From: Chromatiales bacterium
GTDB lineage: Bacteria; Pseudomonadota; Gammaproteobacteria; JAHELT01
NCBI GenBank assembly: GCA_024644045.1
Contig: JAHELT010000011.1
Span: 1 to 57,085, forward strand
Reading direction: 5' to 3'
DNA: 57,085 nucleotides
Below the pieces are notes generated by a model. The model did not search any database and was not told the origin of the DNA. It saw only the letters and a program-made list of their open reading frames with translations. Below are positions 49,067 to 57,085 of the stretch, in pieces. How positions within the stretch are numbered: the first letter of the stretch is position 1; the number at the start of each line of letters is the position of its first letter. Made by a program: the position numbers and the translations under genes.

Positions 49067-49674
49067 CCTATGCGTGACACCTTGAGCAGCTTCTTCAGAT
49101 CCTTGATCACCAGACGCGGATCGAGGTCCGGCGAAAAACGCATCATGAGGTTGAGCAGCGGATCGACCAGGTAGATCGCGTCGGCCTGCGTCGGCATGCC
49201 GGCCGTCGCCGAGCGTATCTGACTCACCAGATCGTCACCGAAGGCAACGATCAGATCGGGATGCTCTCTGGCCGTGGCCGGTGCGAGCGCGTCCGGCGCA
49301 GCGACCAGCAGCAGGCGGCGCACGCGGCTGATGTCCTTCCCGAGTGCGATGCGTACCTGCCGTGTGTGATACAGGTTGCGTTCGCAGCGCTCGTCGCACG
49401 AATCCCCCACTACATGCACGAGGACCCACTTGCGCTCGAGCGCCGCGCCGCCCAGGGACTCGCCTTCGACGGTCTGCAGGCGCGGGTCCTTCAGCGGCCA
49501 GACCGGTGCGATGAGCTCGCCGTTGTTGGTGCCGCCGTCGGGCTGCCAGGTGTCGATGTTGGCGAACCACAGCCAGGCGCCGGCCAGCGGCACGAAGAAC
49601 ACGGCAAACACGAAGATCAACAGCCGGCGACCGCGCCGCCGCCTGACGTCATCCGCAGCCCGCGTATCGCTCAT
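49063..49674 (-). CDS. SCO-like thioredoxin-fold membrane protein (oxidase assembly)
   Basis: A 203-residue protein with one N-terminal membrane helix (about residues 17-38) and a soluble thioredoxin-like domain. The pair Cys-x3-Cys (SCDERCERNLY, near residues 93-100) is where SCO1/SenC proteins bind copper. However, the downstream histidine that completes the SCO copper site is not visible (DAIYLVDPLLNLMMRF), so it may be a redox or chaperone relative. The location between SURF1 and ctaA (four-base overlaps on each side) fixes a role in oxidase assembly. The ATG at 49674 overlaps the SURF1 stop. Confidence 0.82.
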   Translation of the reverse strand: MSDTRAADDVRRRRGRRLLIFVFAVFFVPLAGAWLWFANIDTWQPDGGTNNGELIAPVWPLKDPRLQTVEGESLGGAALERKWVLVHVVGDSCDERCERNLYHTRQVRIALGKDISRVRRLLLVAAPDALAPATAREHPDLIVAFGDDLVSQIRSATAGMPTQADAIYLVDPLLNLMMRFSPDLDPRLVIKDLKKLLKVSRIG

Positions 49675-50399
49675 ATGCGGCGCCTCGTGCTCGCCACCAG
49701 ATAGACGGCGAGTAACGCCAGAGCCAGCCCGTACCACTGCACCGCATACCCGTAGTGGCGCTGCGGACCCATGGTGATGACCGGCCAGCCGGTATCGAGC
49801 GCCAGTGGGTCTTCCGAGGCGAGGCGCAGCACGACGGGGAGCAGCTCATAGCCGGTCAACGTCCGCATCTCCTCGAGCGCGACGAACTGCACCACGTGCG
49901 GCCAGGCGCTTTCGGGCTCCAGCATCCCGCCCAGCCGGTAGCCACGGGTCGGAAGCACGGCGAGCCCGCGAACCTGAACGTCGCCGGTCGGGTGCTCTAC
50001 GCGCGGCTTCACGTCGCGCTGCGCACCGCGCGGCACCCAGCCGCGATTGACCAGCACGGCTGCATCGCCGCCGGCGAGACGCAGGGGTACCAGAACGTCG
50101 TAACCAACGGTGCGATTGCGAATACGGTTGTCCAGCAGCATGGTGCGTGCGCCGTCCAGCGTGCCGCGAGCGGTTACCGGATGCAGATGCAGCAGCTCGG
50201 CGGGTACGGCACCCGCGCCGGGCAAAGCGATCGGCTCGCTGTGCATCTTGCTGTCATGCTCGGCCAGCACTCGCTGCTTCTCGGCCGCGCGCTGCATCTG
50301 CCAGGTGCCCAGCCCCAGCAGGATCGCAAGACCCAGGGTCACGATCGCGCTCGGCCACGGGCGCAGCGTGGTTCTGAACTGTCCGAGTTGAATGTACAT
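49671..50399 (-). CDS. SURF1 family cytochrome c oxidase assembly protein
   Basis: Assembly factor for aa3-type oxidases, involved in heme A insertion. The 242 residues have two membrane helices, at about 18-35 and 215-235, and the SURF1 signature blocks GLGTWQMQRAAEKQ, RNRTVGYDVLVPL, VLVNRGWVPRG and NYxxAWxW-like HYGYAVQWYGLAL at the C-terminal helix. An in-frame GTG at 50411 would add four residues. It heads the operon SURF1-SCO-like-ctaA-ctaB; a DUF2909 gene is divergent 65 bases away. Confidence 0.92.
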   Translation of the reverse strand: MYIQLGQFRTTLRPWPSAIVTLGLAILLGLGTWQMQRAAEKQRVLAEHDSKMHSEPIALPGAGAVPAELLHLHPVTARGTLDGARTMLLDNRIRNRTVGYDVLVPLRLAGGDAAVLVNRGWVPRGAQRDVKPRVEHPTGDVQVRGLAVLPTRGYRLGGMLEPESAWPHVVQFVALEEMRTLTGYELLPVVLRLASEDPLALDTGWPVITMGPQRHYGYAVQWYGLALALLAVYLVASTRRRI

Positions 50400-50464
50400 T
50401 GAGTTCTGCACAATTCGTCACTAAAGTTACCCGACTCTCGCCCACAGGCTTCACAGGATAGCCC

Positions 50465-50674
50465 ATGCTCGTCAAGATCATCGTGGTTCTGCTGCTGCTG
50501 GTCATCATCGCCAGCCTGGGCTCGGGGCTGTTCTTCATGATGCGGGATCGCGGTAAGACCGATCGTACGGTGCGCGCGCTTACCTGGCGCGTCGGGCTTT
50601 CGCTGGCGGCCTTCGCGTTGCTGATGCTGGGCGCAGCTACCGGGCTGATCACGCCGCACGGCATCGTTCCCTGA
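50465..50674 (+). CDS. Twin-transmembrane protein (DUF2909)
   Basis: A 69-residue protein with two membrane helices (residues 3-26 and 43-63) separated by a basic loop (MRDRGKTDRTVRA), matching the small DUF2909 family found beside cytochrome oxidase genes in Proteobacteria. It lies alone on the plus strand between coxC and SURF1. Its role is unknown, but its constant position suggests an assembly or small-subunit role. Confidence 0.85.
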   Translation: MLVKIIVVLLLLVIIASLGSGLFFMMRDRGKTDRTVRALTWRVGLSLAAFALLMLGAATGLITPHGIVP

Positions 50675-50732
50675 AGCGGCAGCGCTGCCGCCCGTGGGGG
50701 CAGCGCTGCGCGCAGCCGACCGATGCGCTGGC

Positions 50733-51611
50733 TTAAAGCCAGTAGACGAAGATAAACAGGCCCAGCCAGACCACGTCGACGAAGTGCCAGTACCAGGCCA
50801 CCGCTTCGAACGCGAAGTGGTTCTCCGGTGTGAAGTGGCCCCGCATGGCGCGCAGCAGTATCACGAACAGCATGATCGCGCCCATGGTCACGTGAAAACC
50901 GTGAAAGCCCGTGAGCATGAAGAACGTGGACCCGTAGATACCCGCGCCCAGCGTCAGGTTCAGGTCGGAATAGGCGTGGATGTACTCCCAGGCCTGCAGG
51001 CTGACGAACAGCACGCCCAGTGCCACGGTCAGGAACAGGCCGAAGATCAGGGTGCCGCGCTTGTTCTCTTTGAGGCCCCAGTGTGCCCAGGTCACGGTCA
51101 CGCCGCTGGTCAGCAGGATCAGCGTGTTGATCGCAGGTATGCCCCAAGCCCCGATGATCTCGAACGCGCCACCGATTGCAGCGGGTCCGTTGGTGGGCCA
51201 TACCGCCTCGAAGGAAGGCCACAGGAAGGCGTTCGTGGACAACGCCCCGCCGGCGCCGTCGCCGCCCAGCCAGGGAATCGAAAACACCCGTGCATAGAAC
51301 AAGGCGCCGAAGAAAGCGGCGAAGAACATGACCTCGGAGAAAATGAACCAGCTCATGCCCCACCGGAACGACGTGTCTTCCCAGTGCTTGTAGGTTCCGC
51401 CCTCGCTCTCGCGGATCACGTCCCCGAACCAGCGAAACATCATGTACACCACGACCAGCAGCCCCACGACCATCATGAACGAGCCGGTATCGCCCCCGTT
51501 CAGCATAACGGCGAAGCCGCACAGCAGCAGCGTCAGGCCGACGGAGCCGTAAATCGGCCAACGTGCTTCATGCGGTACGTAGTAACCGTCACCGTGAGCA
51601 GCGTCAGACAT
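50733..51611 (-). CDS. ctaE: Cytochrome c oxidase subunit III
   Basis: A 292-residue integral membrane subunit with seven hydrophobic helices, which stabilises the oxidase and its proton uptake. Signature stretches are YYVPHEARWPIYGSVGL near the start, FFSEVMFFAAFFGALFYA-like SEVMFFAAFFGAL in helix 3 with the conserved Glu, and the C-terminal GFHGFHVTMG and WYWHFVDVVWLGLF. It lies 29 bases after ctaG on the same strand and is the last structural gene of the coxB-coxA-ctaG-coxC cluster. Confidence 0.97.
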   Translation of the reverse strand: MSDAAHGDGYYVPHEARWPIYGSVGLTLLLCGFAVMLNGGDTGSFMMVVGLLVVVYMMFRWFGDVIRESEGGTYKHWEDTSFRWGMSWFIFSEVMFFAAFFGALFYARVFSIPWLGGDGAGGALSTNAFLWPSFEAVWPTNGPAAIGGAFEIIGAWGIPAINTLILLTSGVTVTWAHWGLKENKRGTLIFGLFLTVALGVLFVSLQAWEYIHAYSDLNLTLGAGIYGSTFFMLTGFHGFHVTMGAIMLFVILLRAMRGHFTPENHFAFEAVAWYWHFVDVVWLGLFIFVYWL

Positions 51612-51640
51612 GGTTCAGTCCCCTCTAGATTCGCGATTTG

Positions 51641-52180
51641 TCACGCCGGCTCGGCGTTGAAAAAAGTGTACGACAGCGTGACCGTGTCCACGCCCGGCGG
51701 TATGCGTGGATCGATCACGAAGGTCAGCGGCATTTCGCGCGCTTCATGCGCGGCGAAATCCTGCTTCTCGAAGCAGAAGCACTGGGTCTTCTGGAAATAT
51801 CTCGAGGCGACCGCGGGCGCGACGCTCGGCACCGCACGGCCGACGCGCTCGGCGGCGCTCAGGTTCCGTGCCCGGTAGTGCGTGGTGTAGAGCTCGCCCG
51901 GGGTGACCTGCATCTTGGCCTGGGCCGGCGCGAACTCCCACGGGCCGGCGCCGCCGTTGATCGTCGAAACAAACTCCACCGTGATCAGACGATTCTCGTC
52001 CACGCCCATGCGTGCGCTCTGCGCTTCGCTGACCCGTCCGGTCTTACCGTTCAACCCGGTCAAATCGCAGAACACGTCGTAGATCGGCACCATCGCGAAC
52101 CCGAACCCGAACATGCACACGGTCAGCAACAGCAGCTTTCGCGCGACTTTCGAGTGCGCCTGTTGCATTGAGCCCGCCAT
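51641..52180 (-). CDS. ctaG: Cytochrome c oxidase assembly protein CtaG/COX11
   Basis: Copper chaperone that delivers copper to the Cu_B site of subunit I. The 179 residues have one N-terminal membrane helix (residues 15-35) and a periplasmic Ig-like domain. The copper-binding motif is CFCFEKQ near residues 133-139, and FCDLTGLNGKTGR after the helix is typical. It starts one base after the small gene at 52182-52319 and lies 29 bases upstream of coxC. Confidence 0.97.
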   Translation of the reverse strand: MAGSMQQAHSKVARKLLLLTVCMFGFGFAMVPIYDVFCDLTGLNGKTGRVSEAQSARMGVDENRLITVEFVSTINGGAGPWEFAPAQAKMQVTPGELYTTHYRARNLSAAERVGRAVPSVAPAVASRYFQKTQCFCFEKQDFAAHEAREMPLTFVIDPRIPPGVDTVTLSYTFFNAEPA

Positions 52181-52181
52181 C

Positions 52182-52319
52182 TCAGGTGCTCGCCATGATC
52201 AGCATGATGCCGACATAAAACGCGACCGCGACCGCCGCCAGCACCACAGCAGTGCGGCGTGCCGCCGCGCGGCGCGCCGCGATCACATCCGGGTCGTTCG
52301 GCAAGGTCGCTCCGCGCAT
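52182..52319 (-). CDS. Cytochrome oxidase small assembly protein (45 residues)
   Basis: A 45-residue reading frame starting with ATG at 52319 and ending one base before the ctaG ATG. The translation begins MRGATLPNDPDVIAARRAA, then has an arginine-rich segment and one membrane helix (AVVLAAVAVAFYVGIMLIM). Size, layout (basic N-terminus, one helix) and place between coxA and ctaG match the small protein annotated in many gammaproteobacterial oxidase operons. It is easy to miss because of its length. One base separates it from the coxA ATG side (coxA stop at 52321 downstream on the same strand is upstream in transcription). Confidence 0.75.
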   Translation of the reverse strand: MRGATLPNDPDVIAARRAAARRTAVVLAAVAVAFYVGIMLIMAST

Positions 52320-52320
52320 C

Positions 52321-53913
52321 TTAGATGTGGTGCTCCGCCTTTACCTCGGGGGGCGTGGAAAAACTGTGGTAGGGAGGCGGCGAAGACAACGTCCACTCGA
52401 GACCGTGCGCGCCTTCCCACACCCTGTCAGTGGCTTTCTCGCCGCCCTTGATGCACTTCACCACCAGATACAGGAAGATCAGCTGCGAGAACCCGAAGCC
52501 GAACGCCCCGATCGTCGCGATCTGGTTGAAGTCGACGAACTGCAGCGCATAGTCGGGTATCCGACGCGGCATGCCCGCCAGTCCCACGAAGTGCATGGGG
52601 AAGAACAGCACGTTGACGAAAATCGTCGACAGCCAGAAGTGCCACTTGCCTAGCGTCTCGTCGTACATGTGGCCGGTCCATTTCGGAATCCAGAAGTAGA
52701 CCGCGGCGATTATCGAATAAATTGCGCCCGGTACCAGCACGTAGTGGAAATGCGCGACCACGAAATACGTGTCGTGGTACTGAAAATCCACCGGCGTGAT
52801 CGCCAGCATCAGGCCCGAGAAGCCGCCGATCGTGAACATGATGATGAACCCGAGCGCGAACAGCATGGGCGTCTCGAAAGTCATCGAGCCCTTCCACAGG
52901 GTTGCGACCCAGTTGAACACTTTGACTCCGGTTGGCACTGCGATGAGCATGGTGCTGAACATGAAGAACAGCTCTCCCGCCAGCGGCATGCCGACCGTGA
53001 ACATGTGGTGGGCCCACACGATGAAGGACAGAAAGGCGATCGACGCGGTGGCGTAGACCATCGAGCTGTAGCCGAACAGATGCTTGCGCGCGAACGTCGG
53101 AATAATGCTCGAAACGATACCGAACGCGGGCAGGATCAGAATGTAGACCTCCGGGTGGCCGAAAAACCAGAAGATGTGCTGGAACATCACGGGGTCGCCG
53201 CCGCCGGCCGCGCTGAAAAAGCTGGTGTCGAAGAACCGGTCGGTCAGCAGCATGGTCACCGCGCCCGCCAGCACCGGCATTACCGCGATCAACAGGTAGG
53301 CTGTTATCAGCCAGGTCCATACGAACAGCGGCATCTTCATGAGCGTCATGCCCGGCGCGCGCAGGTTGAGGATGGTCGCGATGATGTTGATCGCGCCCAT
53401 CACCGACGACACACCGAGAATATGAATGGCGAATATCATGAACGGCACGTGATCGCCGCCCTGCAGACTCAACGGCGGATAGATGGTCCAGCCCGCGGCG
53501 GGCGCGCCGCCCTCCATGAACAGCGTGGACAGCAGGATGCCGAACCCGAACGGCAGGATCCAGAAACTCCAGTTGTTCATGCGCGGCATGGCCATATCCG
53601 GCCCGCCGACCATCATCGGCACCATCCAGTTCGCCAGACCCACGAACCCCGGCATGACCACACCGAAGATCATTACCAGCGCGTGCATGGTGGTCATGCT
53701 GTTGAAGAACTGCGGATCGGTGATCTGCATGCCCGGCGTCCACAGCTCGGCGCGGATGATCAGCGCCATAATCCCGCCGATGATGAACATGACAAACGCG
53801 AACCACAGGTACAGCGTGCCTATGTCCTTGTGGTTGGTGGTGTACAGCCAGCGTTTCCAGCCGTATCCCGAACCGTGATGATCATCGTGATGCGCGTCAG
53901 CTGCTGCGCTCAT
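52321..53913 (-). CDS. ctaD: Cytochrome c oxidase subunit I (aa3-type)
   Basis: Catalytic subunit of the terminal oxidase, with heme a, heme a3 and Cu_B. The 530 residues and about 12 helices match A1-type oxidases: FWFFGHPEVYILILPAFG carries the D-channel Glu and the Tyr cross-link region, and HDTYFVVAHFHYVL gives the His ligands of the hemes. The N-terminal DAHHDDHHGSGYGW is His-rich. It stops one base before the start of the small assembly gene and starts 31 bases after subunit II. The operon is coxB-coxA-small-ctaG-coxC. Confidence 0.98.
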   Translation of the reverse strand: MSAAADAHHDDHHGSGYGWKRWLYTTNHKDIGTLYLWFAFVMFIIGGIMALIIRAELWTPGMQITDPQFFNSMTTMHALVMIFGVVMPGFVGLANWMVPMMVGGPDMAMPRMNNWSFWILPFGFGILLSTLFMEGGAPAAGWTIYPPLSLQGGDHVPFMIFAIHILGVSSVMGAINIIATILNLRAPGMTLMKMPLFVWTWLITAYLLIAVMPVLAGAVTMLLTDRFFDTSFFSAAGGGDPVMFQHIFWFFGHPEVYILILPAFGIVSSIIPTFARKHLFGYSSMVYATASIAFLSFIVWAHHMFTVGMPLAGELFFMFSTMLIAVPTGVKVFNWVATLWKGSMTFETPMLFALGFIIMFTIGGFSGLMLAITPVDFQYHDTYFVVAHFHYVLVPGAIYSIIAAVYFWIPKWTGHMYDETLGKWHFWLSTIFVNVLFFPMHFVGLAGMPRRIPDYALQFVDFNQIATIGAFGFGFSQLIFLYLVVKCIKGGEKATDRVWEGAHGLEWTLSSPPPYHSFSTPPEVKAEHHI

Positions 53914-53944
53914 AAGGGGCTCCTAACACTCACTTGATTCAAAT

Positions 53945-55066
53945 TCAGTTGCGCGCGGCCGCAACCTGGGCGGGCTGCACGGCGTCGCCGCTCGCATTGC
54001 CGAACGAGTTACGCTGAAACGTCACAACCGCGGCCAGGTCGGCGTCGCTGAGTTGTGCGGCAAACGCCTGCATCGACGTGCCCGGCTTGCCGTTCAGCAC
54101 CAGCGCCAGATGCGCCTCGGCCGGACCGGTGGCGACCGGCGAGCCGGCGATCGCCGGGAACGCCGGCGCCATGCCCTGTCCGTTCGGCTGATGACACGCA
54201 GCGCAGGAACTGGCGTAGACGTCCTTACCGCGGGCTATCAGCTCCGCGTTGCTCCACTCGCGCATGCCCTCGTCGCTCGCCTCGGCAGTCGCGCCCTTCA
54301 TGCGCTGCACCCAGGCCTTGTACTCGTCCTCCGGCACCGCCTCGACCACGATCGGCATGAAGCCGTGATCGCGTCCGCACAGCTCCGCGCACTGGCCGCG
54401 GTAGATCCCCGGTTCCTCGATGCGTGTCCACATCTCGTTGATGAACCCCGGAATCGCGTCTTTCTTCACCGCCAGGTCCGGCACCCACCAGGCGTGGATC
54501 ACGTCGTTGGAGGTGAGCAGGATGCGTACCTTCTTACCCACCGGCAGCACCACGTGCTTGTCGACCTCGAGCAGGTAATTCTCGCCCTTCTCGGTCTCAC
54601 CGTAGATCTGCTCGCGCGGCGTCGCCAGCGTGCTGAAGAACGTCACGCCATCGTCGAGGTACTCGTACTGCCACTTCCATTGATACCCGGTGACCTTCAG
54701 CGTCATGTCCGAATCACCGGTCTGCTCCATCTCGACCAGCGTCTTGGCGGCGGGCACCGCCATGCCGACCAGAATCACGAACGGAACCACGGTCCAGGCG
54801 ATTTCAACCGCTGTGGACTCGTGAAACTCGGCCGCCACGGCGCCCCTGGATTTGCGGTGGTAGATCACCGAATAGATGATCGCGCCGAACACCACGATAC
54901 CGATCACCACGCAGATCCACAGGATCAGCATATGCAGGTCGTAGACGGTTTCGCTGATCTTGGTTACGCCGACCGGCATATTGAGTTCCCAGGCGGCGTC
55001 GGCGGCGCCGGCCAGCGTGAACAGCGCCGCGACGAGCGCAGCAGCCGGTTTGGTGAATGCCTTCAT
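53945..55066 (-). CDS. ctaC: Cytochrome c oxidase subunit II with fused cytochrome c
   Basis: Subunit II takes electrons from cytochrome c into Cu_A. The 373 residues have a signal-like N-terminus, two helices (about 45-70 and 88-108), and the Cu_A ligands H191, C226, C230, H234 and M237 in the QCAELCGRDHGFM region. A C-terminal cytochrome c domain holds CAACH at 288-292, so this is a caa3-type subunit. The start is set at ATG 55066, with GGAG nine bases before it; an in-frame ATG at 55075 lies inside that spacer. It is the first gene of the oxidase operon. Confidence 0.96.
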   Translation of the reverse strand: MKAFTKPAAALVAALFTLAGAADAAWELNMPVGVTKISETVYDLHMLILWICVVIGIVVFGAIIYSVIYHRKSRGAVAAEFHESTAVEIAWTVVPFVILVGMAVPAAKTLVEMEQTGDSDMTLKVTGYQWKWQYEYLDDGVTFFSTLATPREQIYGETEKGENYLLEVDKHVVLPVGKKVRILLTSNDVIHAWWVPDLAVKKDAIPGFINEMWTRIEEPGIYRGQCAELCGRDHGFMPIVVEAVPEDEYKAWVQRMKGATAEASDEGMREWSNAELIARGKDVYASSCAACHQPNGQGMAPAFPAIAGSPVATGPAEAHLALVLNGKPGTSMQAFAAQLSDADLAAVVTFQRNSFGNASGDAVQPAQVAAARN

Positions 55067-55097
55067 TCGCGCCATCTCCGGAAGGTTTAAGCTCAAT

Positions 55098-55601
55098 TCA
55101 TTCCGCGGACCGGGGGTCCGCCAGCAGCCGGCGCAGCTCGCGCGCCAGCTTCTCACGTTCTTTGTCGGTCAGGCAGGCACCGACTTCGATCGCCTGGCCG
55201 TGCGACCGGATGAACAGCCGGCTCGGCTGCGCGCGCGTCCATCCCGAGCACAGCTCGACCTTGGCCCAGTGGCGCTGCAGACAGCGGCTGCGTTCCGGGT
55301 AGCGGTAGCCGGTCTCGACCTTGACCGTCTGCGGCGACAGCGAGATGACCTCGCTGTTGGCGAGCCGCCGGCACGTCAGGTAGAGCCCGAGCGCCACCAC
55401 CAGCAGCTCAAATCCAGCAAACGGGAGGACCATCCAGAGCCCGATGAACGCGAATCCAGTCGCGATAGCGGCCATTACCACGCCCAGGCTCAGTAATACC
55501 GTCAGATTCCCGCGCCAGCTCAACGATTGATTCGCGCGGACTACAATTCGTGCATTGCCCCCGGGAGCGTCAACGTGCGTGGCGAACATGCGTTGCGGCA
55601 T
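55098..55601 (-). CDS. DUF2244 family membrane protein
   Basis: A 167-residue protein with two closely spaced membrane helices (about residues 32-52 and 55-75) and a cytoplasmic beta-rich C-terminal part (RYPERSRCLQRHWAKVEL, RLFIRSHGQAIEVGACL). It matches DUF2244, which is commonly encoded directly upstream of oxidase subunit II, as here (31-base gap, same strand). It may help oxidase assembly or respond to the membrane state, but the function is unknown. Confidence 0.85.
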   Translation of the reverse strand: MPQRMFATHVDAPGGNARIVVRANQSLSWRGNLTVLLSLGVVMAAIATGFAFIGLWMVLPFAGFELLVVALGLYLTCRRLANSEVISLSPQTVKVETGYRYPERSRCLQRHWAKVELCSGWTRAQPSRLFIRSHGQAIEVGACLTDKEREKLARELRRLLADPRSAE

Positions 55602-55700
55602 CTCCAGGAATCACGCGGCGCATGTTAGCTGAAAGGCAAGGCGCCGCTCAACCGCTATCGGCGCGGCTTTCGGCACGATCGGCAGGGCGCCGCAACCCCT

Positions 55701-56534
55701 TCACGAACGCCTGTCGAAGGCTACGCTGACAGTGCTTCGACGAAGCTGCGAGCCCCACGCATGCCCGTAGACAACCTCGTAGGTGGCGAGGCAGGCTCCG
55801 TCGGCACTTCGCGGATAAGCGGACGCGACCCGGCGCAGCGTTTCGCTTGCGCGAAGACCTCGCCGCCGCCGGCTGCTGGCATTGCCGGCGCCCACCACCT
55901 TGAGATCCCGCATCAGTGTCTGCGGTTGCGCATAGCTGACGTGCAGCCACTCGGTATCCACGACGGGATCGACCAGCCCGGCATTCAGCATCGCGTCACC
56001 GAGTTCGTGCATGTCGGCGAACTCGTGCACGTGCACGGCATCGTCCACCTCAGCCCAGGCCTGGCGCAGCTCCTTCAGCGTATCCGGCCCGAAGGTGGCG
56101 AACAGCAGCACCCCCTGCGGGCTCAACACCCGCTTGATCTCGGCGAACAGCCGCGGGAGGTCGCCGCACCACTGAAAGGTGGACGCCGATACGAGCAGGT
56201 CAACGCTCGCATCGGCGAACGGCAGTGCCTCGGCATCGCATTGCACACGCTGCGCGATCCGGCGCCAGGGGCGCGGTCTGCCGATCGTCTGGAGCATGGT
56301 GCGCGAGAGATCCGCGGCAATCACGCGGCAGCCGCGGTAGCGCGCCAGCAACGCACGGGCGGCCTGCCCGGTTCCCGCTCCCAGGTCCAGCGCCACCCGC
56401 GGCTGGCAGCGGATGTAGTCGAGGCGCGACAGCAGACGCTCGCACACCTGGTGCTGCAGTACCGCGTGGCGGTCGTACTCGGCCGCAGCACGGTTGAACG
56501 CGCGGCGAACGGCGCTCTTGTCGAGGGTATCCAC
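55701..56534 (-). CDS. bioC: Malonyl-[acyl-carrier protein] O-methyltransferase BioC
   Basis: Methylates malonyl-ACP to start the pimeloyl chain of biotin synthesis. The SAM motif is ALDLGAGTGQAARALL (about residues 48-63), followed by VIAADLSRTML and the BioC-specific LVSASTFQWCGDLPRLFAEI with the substrate region. I start at GTG 56534, giving MDTLDKSAVRRAFNRAA, the family pattern; an upstream GTG at 56627 is possible. It is divergent from plsY. No other bio gene is in this window. Confidence 0.9.
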   Translation of the reverse strand: MDTLDKSAVRRAFNRAAAEYDRHAVLQHQVCERLLSRLDYIRCQPRVALDLGAGTGQAARALLARYRGCRVIAADLSRTMLQTIGRPRPWRRIAQRVQCDAEALPFADASVDLLVSASTFQWCGDLPRLFAEIKRVLSPQGVLLFATFGPDTLKELRQAWAEVDDAVHVHEFADMHELGDAMLNAGLVDPVVDTEWLHVSYAQPQTLMRDLKVVGAGNASSRRRRGLRASETLRRVASAYPRSADGACLATYEVVYGHAWGSQLRRSTVSVAFDRRS

Positions 56535-56629
56535 GTCGATGCAGCGTTCCGGGCCCGTGATGGGATGCAACCGGATATACTGCCAGCAAACCAGCGTCGT
56601 AATCGACTGGAAACCGTTGAACGGCACCC

Positions 56630-57085
56630 ATGGCCATCACCTTCGACTCGTTGCTGCTGCCCGGCGTCAGCCTGGGAAGCTACCTGATCGGATCGCTGTC
56701 CACGGCGATCATCGTGTGCCGCGCCATGGGTCTGCCCGACCCGCGCACCGTCGGCTCGCACAATCCCGGTGCCACCAACGTCCTGCGCTCGGGCGGCAAG
56801 CTGGCCGCGGCGCTGACGCTGCTGGGCGACTCCCTGAAAGGCCTGCTGGCGGTGCTCGCCGCCCGGCTGCTGAGCGACGAGCCCCTGGTCCTGGCGGCGG
56901 CCGCCGGCGGCGCGTTCCTGGGGCATCTGTTCCCGGTGTATTTCGGGTTCCGCGGCGGCAAGGGCGTGGCCACGGCTTTCGGGGCGGTGTTCGGGCTGTC
57001 CTGGATCACGGGCGCGCTGGGACTGCTGACCTGGGTGGCGGTGACACTCACCTTCCGCGTCTCGTCGCTGGCCGCACTGATCAGT
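56630..57085 (+). CDS. plsY: Glycerol-3-phosphate acyltransferase PlsY (3' end outside window)
   Basis: Integral membrane enzyme that acylates glycerol-3-phosphate using acyl-phosphate, the first step of phospholipid synthesis. The visible 152 residues show GSYLIGSLSTAIIVCRAMG (helix 1 motif), the GSHNPGATNVLR motif near residues 43-54 and the FGFRGGKGVATAFGA glycine motif, which are the acyltransferase signatures of PlsY. The ATG at 56630 follows the divergent bioC region. About 50 residues are missing at the C-terminus. Confidence 0.95.
   Translation, partial: MAITFDSLLLPGVSLGSYLIGSLSTAIIVCRAMGLPDPRTVGSHNPGATNVLRSGGKLAAALTLLGDSLKGLLAVLAARLLSDEPLVLAAAAGGAFLGHLFPVYFGFRGGKGVATAFGAVFGLSWITGALGLLTWVAVTLTFRVSSLAALIS

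Overview
The window is a gene-dense, GC-rich stretch of a gammaproteobacterial chromosome. The gene content supports this: an Nqr operon, glcDEF, prkA-yeaH-spoVR, ggt-fdx-coaD-rsmD, paired M16 proteases followed by ftsYEX-rpoH, and an aa3/caa3-type oxidase locus with a full assembly set. No tRNA, rRNA, CRISPR array, insertion sequence or phage gene was found. Species cannot be named from the sequence alone; the codon use and gene order look like a non-enteric, aerobic, probably aquatic lineage.

Layout: 1-3949 (minus) is the 5' part of an nqrABCDEF operon, with nqrD cut by the window edge. 4143-7681 holds an NDUFA9-like SDR, a lipoprotein aminopeptidase, cca and a small membrane protein. 7876-11662 is glcDEF (glycolate oxidase). 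12096-16102 carries uppP with a tandem CDGSH protein, a MidA-family methyltransferase, a PTR1-type pteridine reductase and folK/folB. 16212-16614 is rpmB-rpmG with a strong terminator. 17003-21706 is the prkA-yeaH-spoVR stress operon behind a perfect-consensus sigma-54 promoter. 21846-24189 has a tandem thioredoxin protein and a membrane desaturase. 24445-28296 has a Gld-like ABC exporter and mutM.

28358-37530 is the most accessory part: an orphan receiver-cyclase, the scar of an RND efflux operon (a substrate-binding gene running straight into the last fifth of an RND pump), two exported unknowns, a large MscK-like channel and two sugar/lipid-type methyltransferases. 37547-47029 is a conserved housekeeping block (ggt, ferredoxin, coaD, rsmD, two M16 peptidases, ftsYEX, rpoH). 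47097-55601 is the cytochrome c oxidase locus (ctaB, ctaA, SCO-like, SURF1, DUF2909, coxC, ctaG, a 45-residue membrane protein, coxA, coxB, DUF2244). bioC and the start of plsY close the window.

The most informative regulatory signals are two motif matches read directly from the bases: a perfect 9-9-9 CIRCE operator in the rpoH leader (46107-46133), implying HrcA control of sigma-32, and a perfect sigma-54 -24/-12 element (16815-16831) upstream of prkA. No wholly new multi-gene system could be demonstrated; the RND deletion scar, the CIRCE-rpoH wiring and the tandem exported thioredoxin are the items most worth following up.
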